DNA of 49,370 nucleotides, taken from NCBI GenBank assembly GCA_964602445.1, contig CAZRQV010000013.1, positions 1-49,370 of the forward strand. The letters run 5' to 3'. The position numbers and the translations under genes were made by a program. The DNA is from HGM12587 sp964602445. GTDB taxonomy: Bacteria > Bacillota > Clostridia > Lachnospirales > Lachnospiraceae. Positions 42,871 through 49,370 of the stretch are shown here, one piece after another (within the stretch, counting starts at the first letter, position 1; each line of letters starts with the position of its first letter). Under the pieces are notes generated by a model. It was not told the origin of the DNA and ran no database searches. It was given only the letters and a program-made list of their open reading frames with translations.

Positions 42871-43866
42871 TTACTCTTCCATATATTGCCGCTGCAGTCT
42901 TGCAATTTCTTCTTTCATCTGCGTGACCGCTTTTTCCGGTCCTGCAATCGTTACCATTTCTCCTAAAGAGAATACCCAGCAGAAAAACTGCCGGCTGACA
43001 TGCACCTCCACATTTACCGTAAAATGTGTTTCATCTGCCGGAATCATCATCACATCTTTTCCGAAACGGTCTATGATCACCCCCGCCAGACTATTGTGAA
43101 CCAACAATTTTACCGACTGCTCTTCTCCACCGAACATTCCAAAACTCTTTTTCGCATAATCTGCCATGTCCAGCTTCTTAAAATATTCTCTTCCCTCTCT
43201 CGCTTCCTCCGACATACAGATATGCAGCATCTTATCCACTCGATAATGCTTGATCTGCCCCGCTGCGGTATCATATCCTACCAGATAATAATTTTCATCA
43301 TCCCAGGATAATCCCCATGGACTGATGTGATACCACGCACCGTTATGACGAAGTTCCATTTCTTTCTTTACATTCCATTGAAAATACTGAAACTGAATCT
43401 TTTTATTCTCCGAGATTGCATTATGAATGGTATCAACGGCATAGTAAATACTCTCATTCATGGTTTTGATCCGGCCGGATACATACACCTGTCTCTGCAG
43501 CTTCTGGGCATCATACTTACTGATCAGCCGCTCCAGTTTTTTGATCAATGTATTAGACTTTTTCTCCGTAATAAATTTGGATGACTGAATTGCATCTACT
43601 AATAATTTCAGCTCCGGAAGTTCGAAATCACGGCTGACCACATGATAATAATAGCGGTTTCCAACATGTTCTCCCTCAATCTCAATCCCTAACGTTTCCA
43701 GATCCCGCAAATCCTGATAAATGCTCTTTCGGTCTGCTGTAATATCATACGCCCCAAGCTTTTCTATAATCTCCGACATTGTAAGATAATGATTTTCGTC
43801 GGTATTTTCCAGCATGATCTCTGCCAGACGATAAAGTTTAAATTTCTGATTACTTCCTTTTGCCAT
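42871..43866 (-). CDS. WYL-domain transcriptional regulator
   Basis: The 331-aa protein has an N-terminal DeoR-like winged helix (LYRLAEIMLENTDENHYLTMSEIIEKLGAYDITADRKSIYQDLRDLETLGIEI, about 9-65). A WYL domain follows at about 140-220, with HISPWGLSWDDENYYLVGYD and HYRVDKM; a WCX C-terminal region follows. WYL proteins bind nucleic-acid ligands and often control DNA-repair, phage-defence or CRISPR genes. The target here is unknown; neighbouring HIRAN and RtcB genes are candidates. ATG 43866 has GGTGGAG upstream. Confidence 0.9.
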   Translation of the reverse strand: MAKGSNQKFKLYRLAEIMLENTDENHYLTMSEIIEKLGAYDITADRKSIYQDLRDLETLGIEIEGEHVGNRYYYHVVSRDFELPELKLLVDAIQSSKFITEKKSNTLIKKLERLISKYDAQKLQRQVYVSGRIKTMNESIYYAVDTIHNAISENKKIQFQYFQWNVKKEMELRHNGAWYHISPWGLSWDDENYYLVGYDTAAGQIKHYRVDKMLHICMSEEAREGREYFKKLDMADYAKKSFGMFGGEEQSVKLLVHNSLAGVIIDRFGKDVMMIPADETHFTVNVEVHVSRQFFCWVFSLGEMVTIAGPEKAVTQMKEEIARLQRQYMEE

Positions 43867-43906
43867 GGTATCTCCACCTGCTTTTCTTACTGTGTACAAT
43901 AAGAAA

Positions 43907-43915
43907 ATTATATCA
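43907..43915 (-). promoter_or_regulatory. Promoter of the WYL regulator gene (extended -10)
   Basis: TGATATAAT (TATAAT at 43912-43907) is a consensus extended -10 about 40 bp before the start codon. The -35 (TTCCAC) is weak, as is common for extended -10 promoters. Confidence 0.6.
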
Positions 43916-43991
43916 CATGAAAATGTTTTGTGGAATGCTTCTTACTCATTATGAATTTTTCTATTTTTTGAATGAAAATCTTCCTACTGTC

Positions 43992-44246
43992 TCAGGCACT
44001 GACTTGTGACCGAACACTTCTGTTCACAACAAGAATATCGTCAATTCTAACCTGCAGCACCTCTGCCAGCACGATCAAATTATCCAGCGTCGGCATGGTC
44101 GTTCCATGCTGCCATTTGTAAATCGCCTGAGGTGTCCTGAATCCAAACACATTCTGCAGTTCTCTGACTGAAATACCTGCAATTTTTCTTAATCTCTCGA
44201 TATTTTTTCCTGTTTCCACCATATCAATGGTTATCATCGCATACAT
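43992..44246 (-). CDS. Small XRE-family helix-turn-helix regulator
   Basis: The 84-aa protein is a single Cro/CI-type helix-turn-helix: NIERLRKIAGISVRELQNVFGFRTPQAIYKWQHGTTMPTLDNLIVLAEVLQVRIDDIL. The first nine residues (MYAMITIDM) precede the domain; starts at the first, fourth or ninth codon are possible. It is located 37 bp after rtcB in the same direction, so probably co-transcribed with it. Confidence 0.9.
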   Translation of the reverse strand: MYAMITIDMVETGKNIERLRKIAGISVRELQNVFGFRTPQAIYKWQHGTTMPTLDNLIVLAEVLQVRIDDILVVNRSVRSQVSA

Positions 44247-44283
44247 CGTTTTCTCTCTTTCCGGCCTTCCGACCGGCGCAAAG

Positions 44284-45492
44284 CTAGTCGGATGCCTTAA
44301 AATTATAAATCGGTTTCATCACATCAATGATCTCAACAGACTCACGGATCACATCAATAATGTCATCCAGTGATTTATATGCCATTGGTGCTTCATCTAA
44401 GGTGCTTTCATTCACAGAAGTTGTATAAATTCCTGCCATCTCTTTTTTGTATTCTTCCAGACTTAAATCTGCTTTTGCCTGTGTTCTGGACATGAGTCTT
44501 CCGGCACCATGGGGTGCAGAATCATTCCATTCTGGATTTCCTTTTCCTACCGCCAGAACACTTCCGTCTCTCATATTGATCGGGATCAACACCTTTTCCC
44601 CTTGATGAGCTGCAATCGCTCCTTTTCTTAAAATCATTTCTTCAGTATCAATATAGTTATGAATCGTATGAAATGCTTCTCCGCCGTTCATTCCGGTTCT
44701 TTCCAAAATGATCTCAGCCATTTTTTCTCTGCTTCTGCAGGCAAATTGCTGACAGATTTCTACATCATGAAGATAATCTTCTAAATATTTACCGGATAAA
44801 TAACACAGATCTTCCGGCATAGACGGCTCTCTCTCATATACTTGAGAGTAAAGTTCCTTCAATGCCTCCTGAATTTCGTTTCTTCTTCCTTGTTCTTTAT
44901 AAGTTCTAATGATCTCATCCCGTTGTTCAAAATAAGTACCATAACCGCGATCAAGATCTACCGCCAGTTTCTGATACAGCTCTGCTACCTGCTTTCCAAG
45001 ATTACGGCTTCCTGAATGGATGATCAGATATTTGGTTCCGTCTTGAGCTTCATCGACCTCTATAAAATGGTTTCCGCCTCCCAGTGTACCTAAGGATCTT
45101 TCCAGTCTTTTTGTATTTTTCAGATTTCGATAGCAGATCAGCTGCTGCAGATCAAATCTCTCCTGACGGCCTTCCCATACATTCAGCCCTGACGGAATAA
45201 AGTGACAAGCTTCATCTAATTTTTCAAAATCAATGTCTGTCTTTCCCAGATTCACGGTATACATACCGCAGCCGATATCCACACCCACAACATTCGGCAC
45301 TGCTTTATCTGTAATCGTCATCGTTGTTCCGATGGTGCATCCTTTTCCTGCATGAACGTCCGGCATAATACGGATTTTAGAACCCGCTGTAATGTCATAA
45401 TCACACATTCTTCGAATCTGCTCGATTGCATCATCCTCTATTACCTTCGCATAACAGATTGCAGTATTTACCTTTCCTTTAATTTCTAACAT
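44284..45492 (-). CDS. rtcB: RtcB-family RNA ligase
   Basis: The 402-aa enzyme joins RNA 2',3'-cyclic phosphate or 3'-phosphate ends to 5'-OH ends using GTP and manganese. Metal and active-site motifs are intact: MPDVHAGKGCTIGTT, VVGVDIGCGMYTV (Cys ligand), LGTLGGGNHFIEV, IIHSGSRNLGKQV and SAPHGAGRLMSRTQAK (with the His that becomes guanylylated). It is shorter than E. coli RtcB, as in the clade often called RtcB3 in Firmicutes. ATG 45492 has AAGGAGG 9 nt upstream. No RtcA or RtcR gene is adjacent; an XRE regulator follows and a 46-aa basic protein precedes. Confidence 0.93.
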   Translation of the reverse strand: MLEIKGKVNTAICYAKVIEDDAIEQIRRMCDYDITAGSKIRIMPDVHAGKGCTIGTTMTITDKAVPNVVGVDIGCGMYTVNLGKTDIDFEKLDEACHFIPSGLNVWEGRQERFDLQQLICYRNLKNTKRLERSLGTLGGGNHFIEVDEAQDGTKYLIIHSGSRNLGKQVAELYQKLAVDLDRGYGTYFEQRDEIIRTYKEQGRRNEIQEALKELYSQVYEREPSMPEDLCYLSGKYLEDYLHDVEICQQFACRSREKMAEIILERTGMNGGEAFHTIHNYIDTEEMILRKGAIAAHQGEKVLIPINMRDGSVLAVGKGNPEWNDSAPHGAGRLMSRTQAKADLSLEEYKKEMAGIYTTSVNESTLDEAPMAYKSLDDIIDVIRESVEIIDVMKPIYNFKASD

Positions 45493-45508
45493 TTCACATT
45501 TCCTCCTT

Positions 45509-45545
45509 CTTTCATACATTAATGCAACAATGTCTTTCCTATGAA
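45509..45545. repeat. 37-bp dispersed repeat, copy 2 (upstream of rtcB)
   Basis: It matches 11509-11545 at 33 of 37 positions. Here it lies between the terminator of the 46-aa gene and the rtcB ribosome-binding site. See copy 1 for the shared context. Confidence 0.6.
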
Positions 45546-45581
45546 ATAAAAAAATCGCCTACCTTCACCAGATAAGCGATT
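45546..45581 (-). terminator. Intrinsic terminator of the 46-aa protein gene
   Basis: An 11-bp stem with two G-U pairs (AATCGCCTACC against GATAAGCGATT, loop TTCACCA) is followed on the minus strand by a T-run of seven. It lies about 50 bp after the small gene's stop. Confidence 0.8.
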
Positions 45582-45631
45582 CTGAAAATTCATGTTTTTT
45601 TGATCGAATATTTTCTCGATATGCAGATTCT

Positions 45632-45772
45632 TTATTTTCTGCGTTTTTTACACAAATCCCAATAAAACTTTATCTGATTCCGGCGTACAACATCATAGCC
45701 CTGTTCATCTACGTACAGTGCTTCAAGTTTACGTTCATTATTCAAATGAAGTTTATCGATCATTGTAAACAT
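45632..45772 (-). CDS. Small protein (46 aa) upstream of rtcB
   Basis: The product starts MFTMIDKLHLNNERKLEALY and ends QIKFYWDLCKKRRK, with a strongly basic C-terminus and one Cys. GGAAAGG lies 7 nt before the ATG. It is flanked by its own promoter (45827-45855) and terminator (45546-45581), which argues that it is a real short gene. I do not recognise the family. RNA binding would fit the basic tail and the neighbour rtcB, but this is a guess. Confidence 0.6.
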   Translation of the reverse strand: MFTMIDKLHLNNERKLEALYVDEQGYDVVRRNQIKFYWDLCKKRRK

Positions 45773-45826
45773 AATTTATCCTTTCCGGGTTCTGTTCCAG
45801 AACCGCCTTTCCTCTTTCTAAAAAAT

Positions 45827-45855
45827 AACATAACACTTTTTTTCATCATTGTAAA
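45827..45855 (-). promoter_or_regulatory. Promoter of the 46-aa protein gene, with inverted repeats
   Basis: TTTACA (45855-45850) and TATGTT (45832-45827), 17 bp apart. The -35 lies in an ATCATT-TAC-AATGAT inverted repeat, and just upstream is ATACT-ACA-AGTAT; both could be operator half-sites. The leader RNA contains a GGTTCTG-GAA-CAGAACC hairpin at 45786-45802. The rest of the 200-bp gap to the M20 gene shows no gene. Confidence 0.5.
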
Positions 45856-45971
45856 TGATACTTGTAGTATAAAAAATTACTATTGATATTCAGCCTTTCT
45901 ATGACCAATCAGAACAAGTATCTTCATCCTTTGTATTTACAATGCTGAAATCTGATCGTTTATGCAAATAA

Positions 45972-47405
45972 CTATTTTCTTTCCTGTGCTTTGATCAGAT
46001 TCCGGTAGAATTTTACTGCCCCCGGAAGACAATTATATTCTATATTTTCATTGATTCCATGCATTCCTTTCATCTGTTCCGGTCCAAAAATCACTGGTGC
46101 AAAGCGAATACAGTTCGGGCAAATTTCCTGATAAAATTGGGCATCGGTAGCCCCCGTCATAACGTACGGACTGGACGGAAGACCCGGAAATGTTTGTTCA
46201 ATGACCTCTTCCACCTGACGGAATGCTTCGCCGTGAATATCTACCGGTTCCGTATAATCATTGGAATGCACCACTTCCATCTCAAGATCGTATTTGTCAG
46301 CGAGACGTTTTACGATTGCCAGACTTTCCTTTTCTCCCTGATGCGGAATAAAACGCATATTTGCACCAAGTGTTGCCTCCTGCGGGAGTACGTTATAGGC
46401 ATCCGAACCTGTCTGCATCGTAAATCCAATCGTTGTCTGTATCATCGCACCGGCCTGCGCGCTGATCTTTCCCAAAATCGGTTTCAGGATCGGACCGAAA
46501 AACCACAGATTCGCAAACACTAATTTTAGCCCAAAGGAAGCATAGGGTGCCAGACTCTGAAACATGGCAGAAACTTCCGGTGAAAATTTACGCCGGAACG
46601 GAGGATGTTTTTCAAATTCATTAACAAACGCTGCAAGTCTTGGAATCGGAGTGTTCTGTCCGGGTGTACTGGCATGACCGCCATTGGATCTGGCAGTAAA
46701 TTTTACATCTGCTTTTCCTTTTTCAAAAACTCCTACCATTGCAAAGTTCCCTTTGATGCCGCTGATTGGATCCGTAATGATTCCACCGCCCTCATCACAT
46801 ACAAGGAACAATCTTACCCCACGGCGTTTCAGCTCTCCTACAATCTTCGGTGCACCGTCACCTGCCCATTCTTCAGTACAGGAAGATGCCAGATAGACAT
46901 CACATTCCGGAACATAACCTTCCTTTAAAAGTTCTTCTGCCGCCTGAAAAAATGCCATCACAGACGCTTTTGTATCAGCTGTACCTCTTCCCCATACTTT
47001 CCCTTCTGCAATATCTCCGGAAAAAGGTTCATGTTTCCAAGTTCCTTCCGCCGGAACTACATCCTGATGACTCATTAAGAGAATTGGCTTTTCGCTGTTC
47101 TTTCCCTTCCAATAATAAAGCAGATTTCCATCAATCACTGTTTTTTCCAGATTTTTATGCACCAATGGAAACAGTTTTTCCAATACTTCATGAAAACCAA
47201 GAAATTTTTCTTCTTCATGTACATTTGCATGGGAAGTAGTATCAAATTTGACCATCTCAGATAATTTCTCAGCAAGTTCTCTCGCATAATCATCTGCTTC
47301 CGGTGCTTTATACCTAGAAACTTTTTTAGGAATCATACAGGTACGAATCAATACGATCAACAATGCTAACAATAAGATTGCCAATAAAAACATTAAAATC
47401 TTCAT
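45972..47405 (-). CDS. Membrane-anchored M20-family metallopeptidase
   Basis: The 477-aa protein has an N-terminal hydrophobic anchor (ILMFLLAILLLALLIVLI, about 3-20). An M20/PM20D1-like zinc peptidase follows: LLMSHQDVVPAEGTW, VWGRGTADTKASVMAFF, and SSCTEEWAGDGA with the catalytic Glu pair. The dimerisation domain is NGGHASTPGQNTP and the C-terminal ligand motif is VMTGATDAQFY. These enzymes cleave or form N-acyl amino acids or act on dipeptides. The substrate here is unknown. Its ATG overlaps the upstream membrane protein gene (ATGA), tying its activity to a probable transporter. Confidence 0.9.
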   Translation of the reverse strand: MKILMFLLAILLLALLIVLIRTCMIPKKVSRYKAPEADDYARELAEKLSEMVKFDTTSHANVHEEEKFLGFHEVLEKLFPLVHKNLEKTVIDGNLLYYWKGKNSEKPILLMSHQDVVPAEGTWKHEPFSGDIAEGKVWGRGTADTKASVMAFFQAAEELLKEGYVPECDVYLASSCTEEWAGDGAPKIVGELKRRGVRLFLVCDEGGGIITDPISGIKGNFAMVGVFEKGKADVKFTARSNGGHASTPGQNTPIPRLAAFVNEFEKHPPFRRKFSPEVSAMFQSLAPYASFGLKLVFANLWFFGPILKPILGKISAQAGAMIQTTIGFTMQTGSDAYNVLPQEATLGANMRFIPHQGEKESLAIVKRLADKYDLEMEVVHSNDYTEPVDIHGEAFRQVEEVIEQTFPGLPSSPYVMTGATDAQFYQEICPNCIRFAPVIFGPEQMKGMHGINENIEYNCLPGAVKFYRNLIKAQERK

Positions 47406-48094
47406 TTCTCATCATCTCTTTCTTTTTTGTAAAAATAATATGCGATCACAATCGCCATACCGCCTGCCGGGATGATCATAAAACTGGTAGATCCGGTCAA
47501 GGATGGGATAAAAATAAATAAAAGACTCATTACCACCAGCGGAAGAACGGCAATTTTCATATTTCCACGAAAATATTTATATGCCATTGCACCAAACAAT
47601 GCCGGCACTACATTTTCAAATGCCGGCTGCAGTACAGCACTTTGCAGGATTGGCTGCAGCGGTACTAAAAGCAGCACTCCCACTGCCAGAACAAGAATCG
47701 TCACCAGCGAAGACGTTGCTATCGATAAGGTGGAAATAATTTCATTTTCCGGTGTTCCGGTTTTGGCTTCTACGATATCTCTGGCATTGACCGCACAAGG
47801 AATCTTCATATTGATCAGATTTCCGGTAATAAATGCAAGATAACTGCCGCCGGCTCCCAGCATCGGTGTATAGATCAAAAATTCCACCACACTGCTGACA
47901 ACCCATACGATTCCCACAGATACAAATCCTTTGGCTGCTGCCGTAAGATCCGGCATTGCTCCAAGAACTGCACCGATCACAAACGGTGCACCTATCAGAA
48001 GCAGCACTGCAATCCCGCTGACAATCCTTCCTATGGTATGCGTATGTGCATTATAAGTTTTAAAATAAGTTTCTTTATTTTCTGATGTATGCAT
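47402..48094 (-). CDS. Polytopic membrane protein, partner of the DUF5058 protein (230 aa)
   Basis: About six hydrophobic segments are visible. The sequence opens KTYNAHTHTIGRIVSGIAVLLL and has LGAGGSYLAFITGNLINMKIPCAVNARDI near the middle, a conserved-looking re-entrant type stretch. It ends in a short basic tail. I do not recognise a named family. It lies 11 bp after the DUF5058 gene and overlaps the M20 peptidase gene, so a two-subunit transporter for the peptidase's substrate or product is the natural inference. Confidence 0.75.
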   Translation of the reverse strand: MHTSENKETYFKTYNAHTHTIGRIVSGIAVLLLIGAPFVIGAVLGAMPDLTAAAKGFVSVGIVWVVSSVVEFLIYTPMLGAGGSYLAFITGNLINMKIPCAVNARDIVEAKTGTPENEIISTLSIATSSLVTILVLAVGVLLLVPLQPILQSAVLQPAFENVVPALFGAMAYKYFRGNMKIAVLPLVVMSLLFIFIPSLTGSTSFMIIPAGGMAIVIAYYFYKKERDDEK

Positions 48095-48105
48095 AGTTTG
48101 CCCTC

Positions 48106-48858
48106 CTACATAAATTGTCCTGCAAGCACAGCGGCTGTCATTCCTGCAAGCATACTTCCTGCGATGGAAAAACTGTCAAGCCATGCCATTTGCTTTTTCT
48201 CTGACAAATATAAAAACAATGCCATGATCAAACCGGAGACTGCTACGACGATCAACGGCACCAGACTTCCCGTAAAAGTCAGTCTTCCATTTCCGGATAC
48301 AAATCCTCCCACATAGCTTCCGATGTACGCAGACACCAGACCGATGAACATTGCAGTCATCGCACTGTCTCCAAAAGATTTTCCTCCGGATTTTTTCGTA
48401 GTTCCACCAACTTTTCGAAGATATTTTTTATTAAAGAAAATATTTAATACCATGCCCCACATAATACAGATGCTCATCAGCAATGTAATCGTTGCAAATC
48501 CGGAAGCTGTCATTTCTGACGCAGAAAGTGAAGCCATCCCCACCTGTTCTGCTGCTGCCTGTGCCACCTGTGTCTCATAATGAAGTGCCCCGATTACAGA
48601 CAATCGAAGCCACGGCCACGGAATTCCAAGACTCCCCGAAAGTGCGATCACTCCTAACAGAATTCCCACACTTGGAAGAAGTGAAAATGTTGCGCTTGCC
48701 GTAATCGTTCGTTTTAACTTTGTTTTATCCATACCAATCGCAACACCGGCACGATACGCACGTACCATAAAAATAATGCACACAAGTGCTACAAATCCAA
48801 TGATGCTGCCGCAGATCAGGTACATCACCGGACTGTTCAACTGAGATAAAATATTCAT
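48106..48858 (-). CDS. DUF5058 family membrane protein
   Basis: The 250-aa protein has about six membrane helices. I recognise DUF5058 features: MNILSQLNSPVMYLICGSIIGFVALV, then GMDKTKLKRTITASATFSLLPSVGILLGVIALS, then PWPWLRLSVIGALHYE. The function is unknown. It starts a three-gene operon with the 230-aa membrane protein and the M20 peptidase, with AAGGAGG before the ATG. Confidence 0.8.
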   Translation of the reverse strand: MNILSQLNSPVMYLICGSIIGFVALVCIIFMVRAYRAGVAIGMDKTKLKRTITASATFSLLPSVGILLGVIALSGSLGIPWPWLRLSVIGALHYETQVAQAAAEQVGMASLSASEMTASGFATITLLMSICIMWGMVLNIFFNKKYLRKVGGTTKKSGGKSFGDSAMTAMFIGLVSAYIGSYVGGFVSGNGRLTFTGSLVPLIVVAVSGLIMALFLYLSEKKQMAWLDSFSIAGSMLAGMTAAVLAGQFM

Positions 48859-48879
48859 TTTTGTTCCTCCTTATATAAT

Positions 48880-49217
48880 CTATTTTATATCCAAACCAAA
48901 GCGATAGATTTCATTGATCTTCGCTTGTGCCTGTTCTGCTTTTTTCTTTTTTATAATTGCATACTGATTTTTGTTCGTGCTTTCATAACTTTCTTCTCCT
49001 ATCATACAGGATTTCAGGAGACTGACATCGTTTCGAATCATTCCAAACCTGTTCTTTCTTTGTAATCCCCTAGTTCTAATGCATTTCTTGCTTCATTCAC
49101 TGCATCAACTGTATGTACTGCTTTAATATATGCTATATCTAGTTTATTCTCTTCAATGATTCTTTTTGCCGGTGCTATCATTCGTTCTTCCGGAAGTAGC
49201 ATACCTATCTTAACCAT
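48880..49217 (-). pseudogene. Remnant of a PrpR_N-type regulator, broken into two short frames
   Basis: The first frame (49217-49038, 59 aa) begins MVKIGMLLPEERMIAPAKRI and has IAYIKAVHTVDAVNEARNALELG, the pattern of the first half of a PrpR N-terminal sensor domain. It then stops. A second frame (49041-48880, 53 aa) starts at an ATGA overlap and ends KKKKAEQAQAKINEIYRFGLDIK, similar in style to the helix that ends such domains. A deletion or frameshift in an ancestral regulator is the simplest reading. Two real small proteins are possible but less likely. It lies just upstream of the DUF5058 operon. Confidence 0.5.
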
Positions 49218-49312
49218 TTTTCTGCTTCCAAAATATTCTTTCGTATAAATTTATACAATAAGACTAACATGTAGAAAATGCTTTTTCAACACCACAACAA
49301 AACTCAGATTCT

Positions 49313-49370
49313 TCACGTTACTGTCAAGTAATCGTTGGCAAATTTTTCCATACAGATTTTTATATCCGCT
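49313..49370 (-). CDS. C-terminal end of an unidentified gene (partial)
   Basis: The frame ending at the TGA 49315-49313 reads ADIKICMEKFANDYLTVT at its C-terminus, which looks like a natural soluble-protein end. Only 18 residues are in the window. Another frame (to a TAA near 49252) is also open, so the assignment is weak. Confidence 0.25.
   Translation of the reverse strand, partial: ADIKICMEKFANDYLTVT

Overview
The window reads as a chromosome segment of a low-GC, endospore-forming Gram-positive anaerobe, most likely a gut member of the Lachnospiraceae (Clostridia). The reasons are the spoIIA/spoVA sporulation genes, the DUF5711-CvpA envelope genes, a dnaX-ybaB-recR cluster, and a secreted mucin O-glycan hydrolase with clostridial-type CWB2 wall-binding repeats. 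Family-level placement is inference. Almost every gene is on the minus strand; only the IS fragment at the left edge and the tracrRNA are on the plus strand.

Left end (1-8100): the tail of an IS3-family transposase abuts a type II-A CRISPR array of 23 identical 36-nt repeats and 22 spacers. Next comes a translationally coupled cas9-cas1-cas2-csn2 operon read leftwards, with a plus-strand tracrRNA upstream of cas9. The 360-bp region upstream of cas9 is the most interesting part. Directly beyond the tracrRNA terminator, on the opposite strand, lies a 19-nt perfect half repeat. It is preceded by a guide-like sequence whose last 11 nt recur once, 140 bp further upstream. There the match ends inside the -35 box of a strong promoter that points toward the half repeat and cas9, and it is flanked by GAAAA. 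This looks like a natural crRNA-like guide that would use Cas9 to repress its own (and possibly the cas) promoter without cutting. It is analogous in logic to the S. pyogenes long tracrRNA, but it is encoded as a separate repeat-derived RNA convergent with the tracrRNA.

8.1-11.4 kb: sporulation genes spoIIAA-spoIIAB-sigF, a small unrecognised membrane protein gene, then spoVAA-spoVAB-spoVAC, ended by a terminator. spoVAD and spoVAE do not follow; the CRISPR locus lies there instead. 11.6-24.8 kb: a zinc-ribbon/TPR membrane protein and a small partner, folC, an LTA-synthase-like sulfatase-fold protein, valS, murA, a LysM/G5/M23 peptidase, a flavin reductase and a CBS-DRTGG manganese pyrophosphatase. 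25-28 kb: an envelope trio (inactive-looking MPN domain fused to LysM, DUF5711, CvpA). 28.3-33.7 kb: a 1789-aa secreted GH101 endo-alpha-N-acetylgalactosaminidase. 33.8-41.5 kb: recR, ybaB, dnaX, pfkA, a D-2-hydroxyacid dehydrogenase, pgi, a small membrane-anchored protein and mtnN.

41.6-45.8 kb is an accessory-looking group: an uncharacterised Cys/His protein, a stand-alone HIRAN protein, a WYL regulator, an XRE regulator, an RtcB-type RNA ligase and a 46-aa basic protein. A 37-bp sequence before rtcB is repeated 34 kb away before spoIIAA. 46-48.9 kb holds an M20 peptidase with two membrane proteins (one DUF5058). The right edge carries remnants of a PrpR_N-type regulator and the last codons of an unidentified gene.
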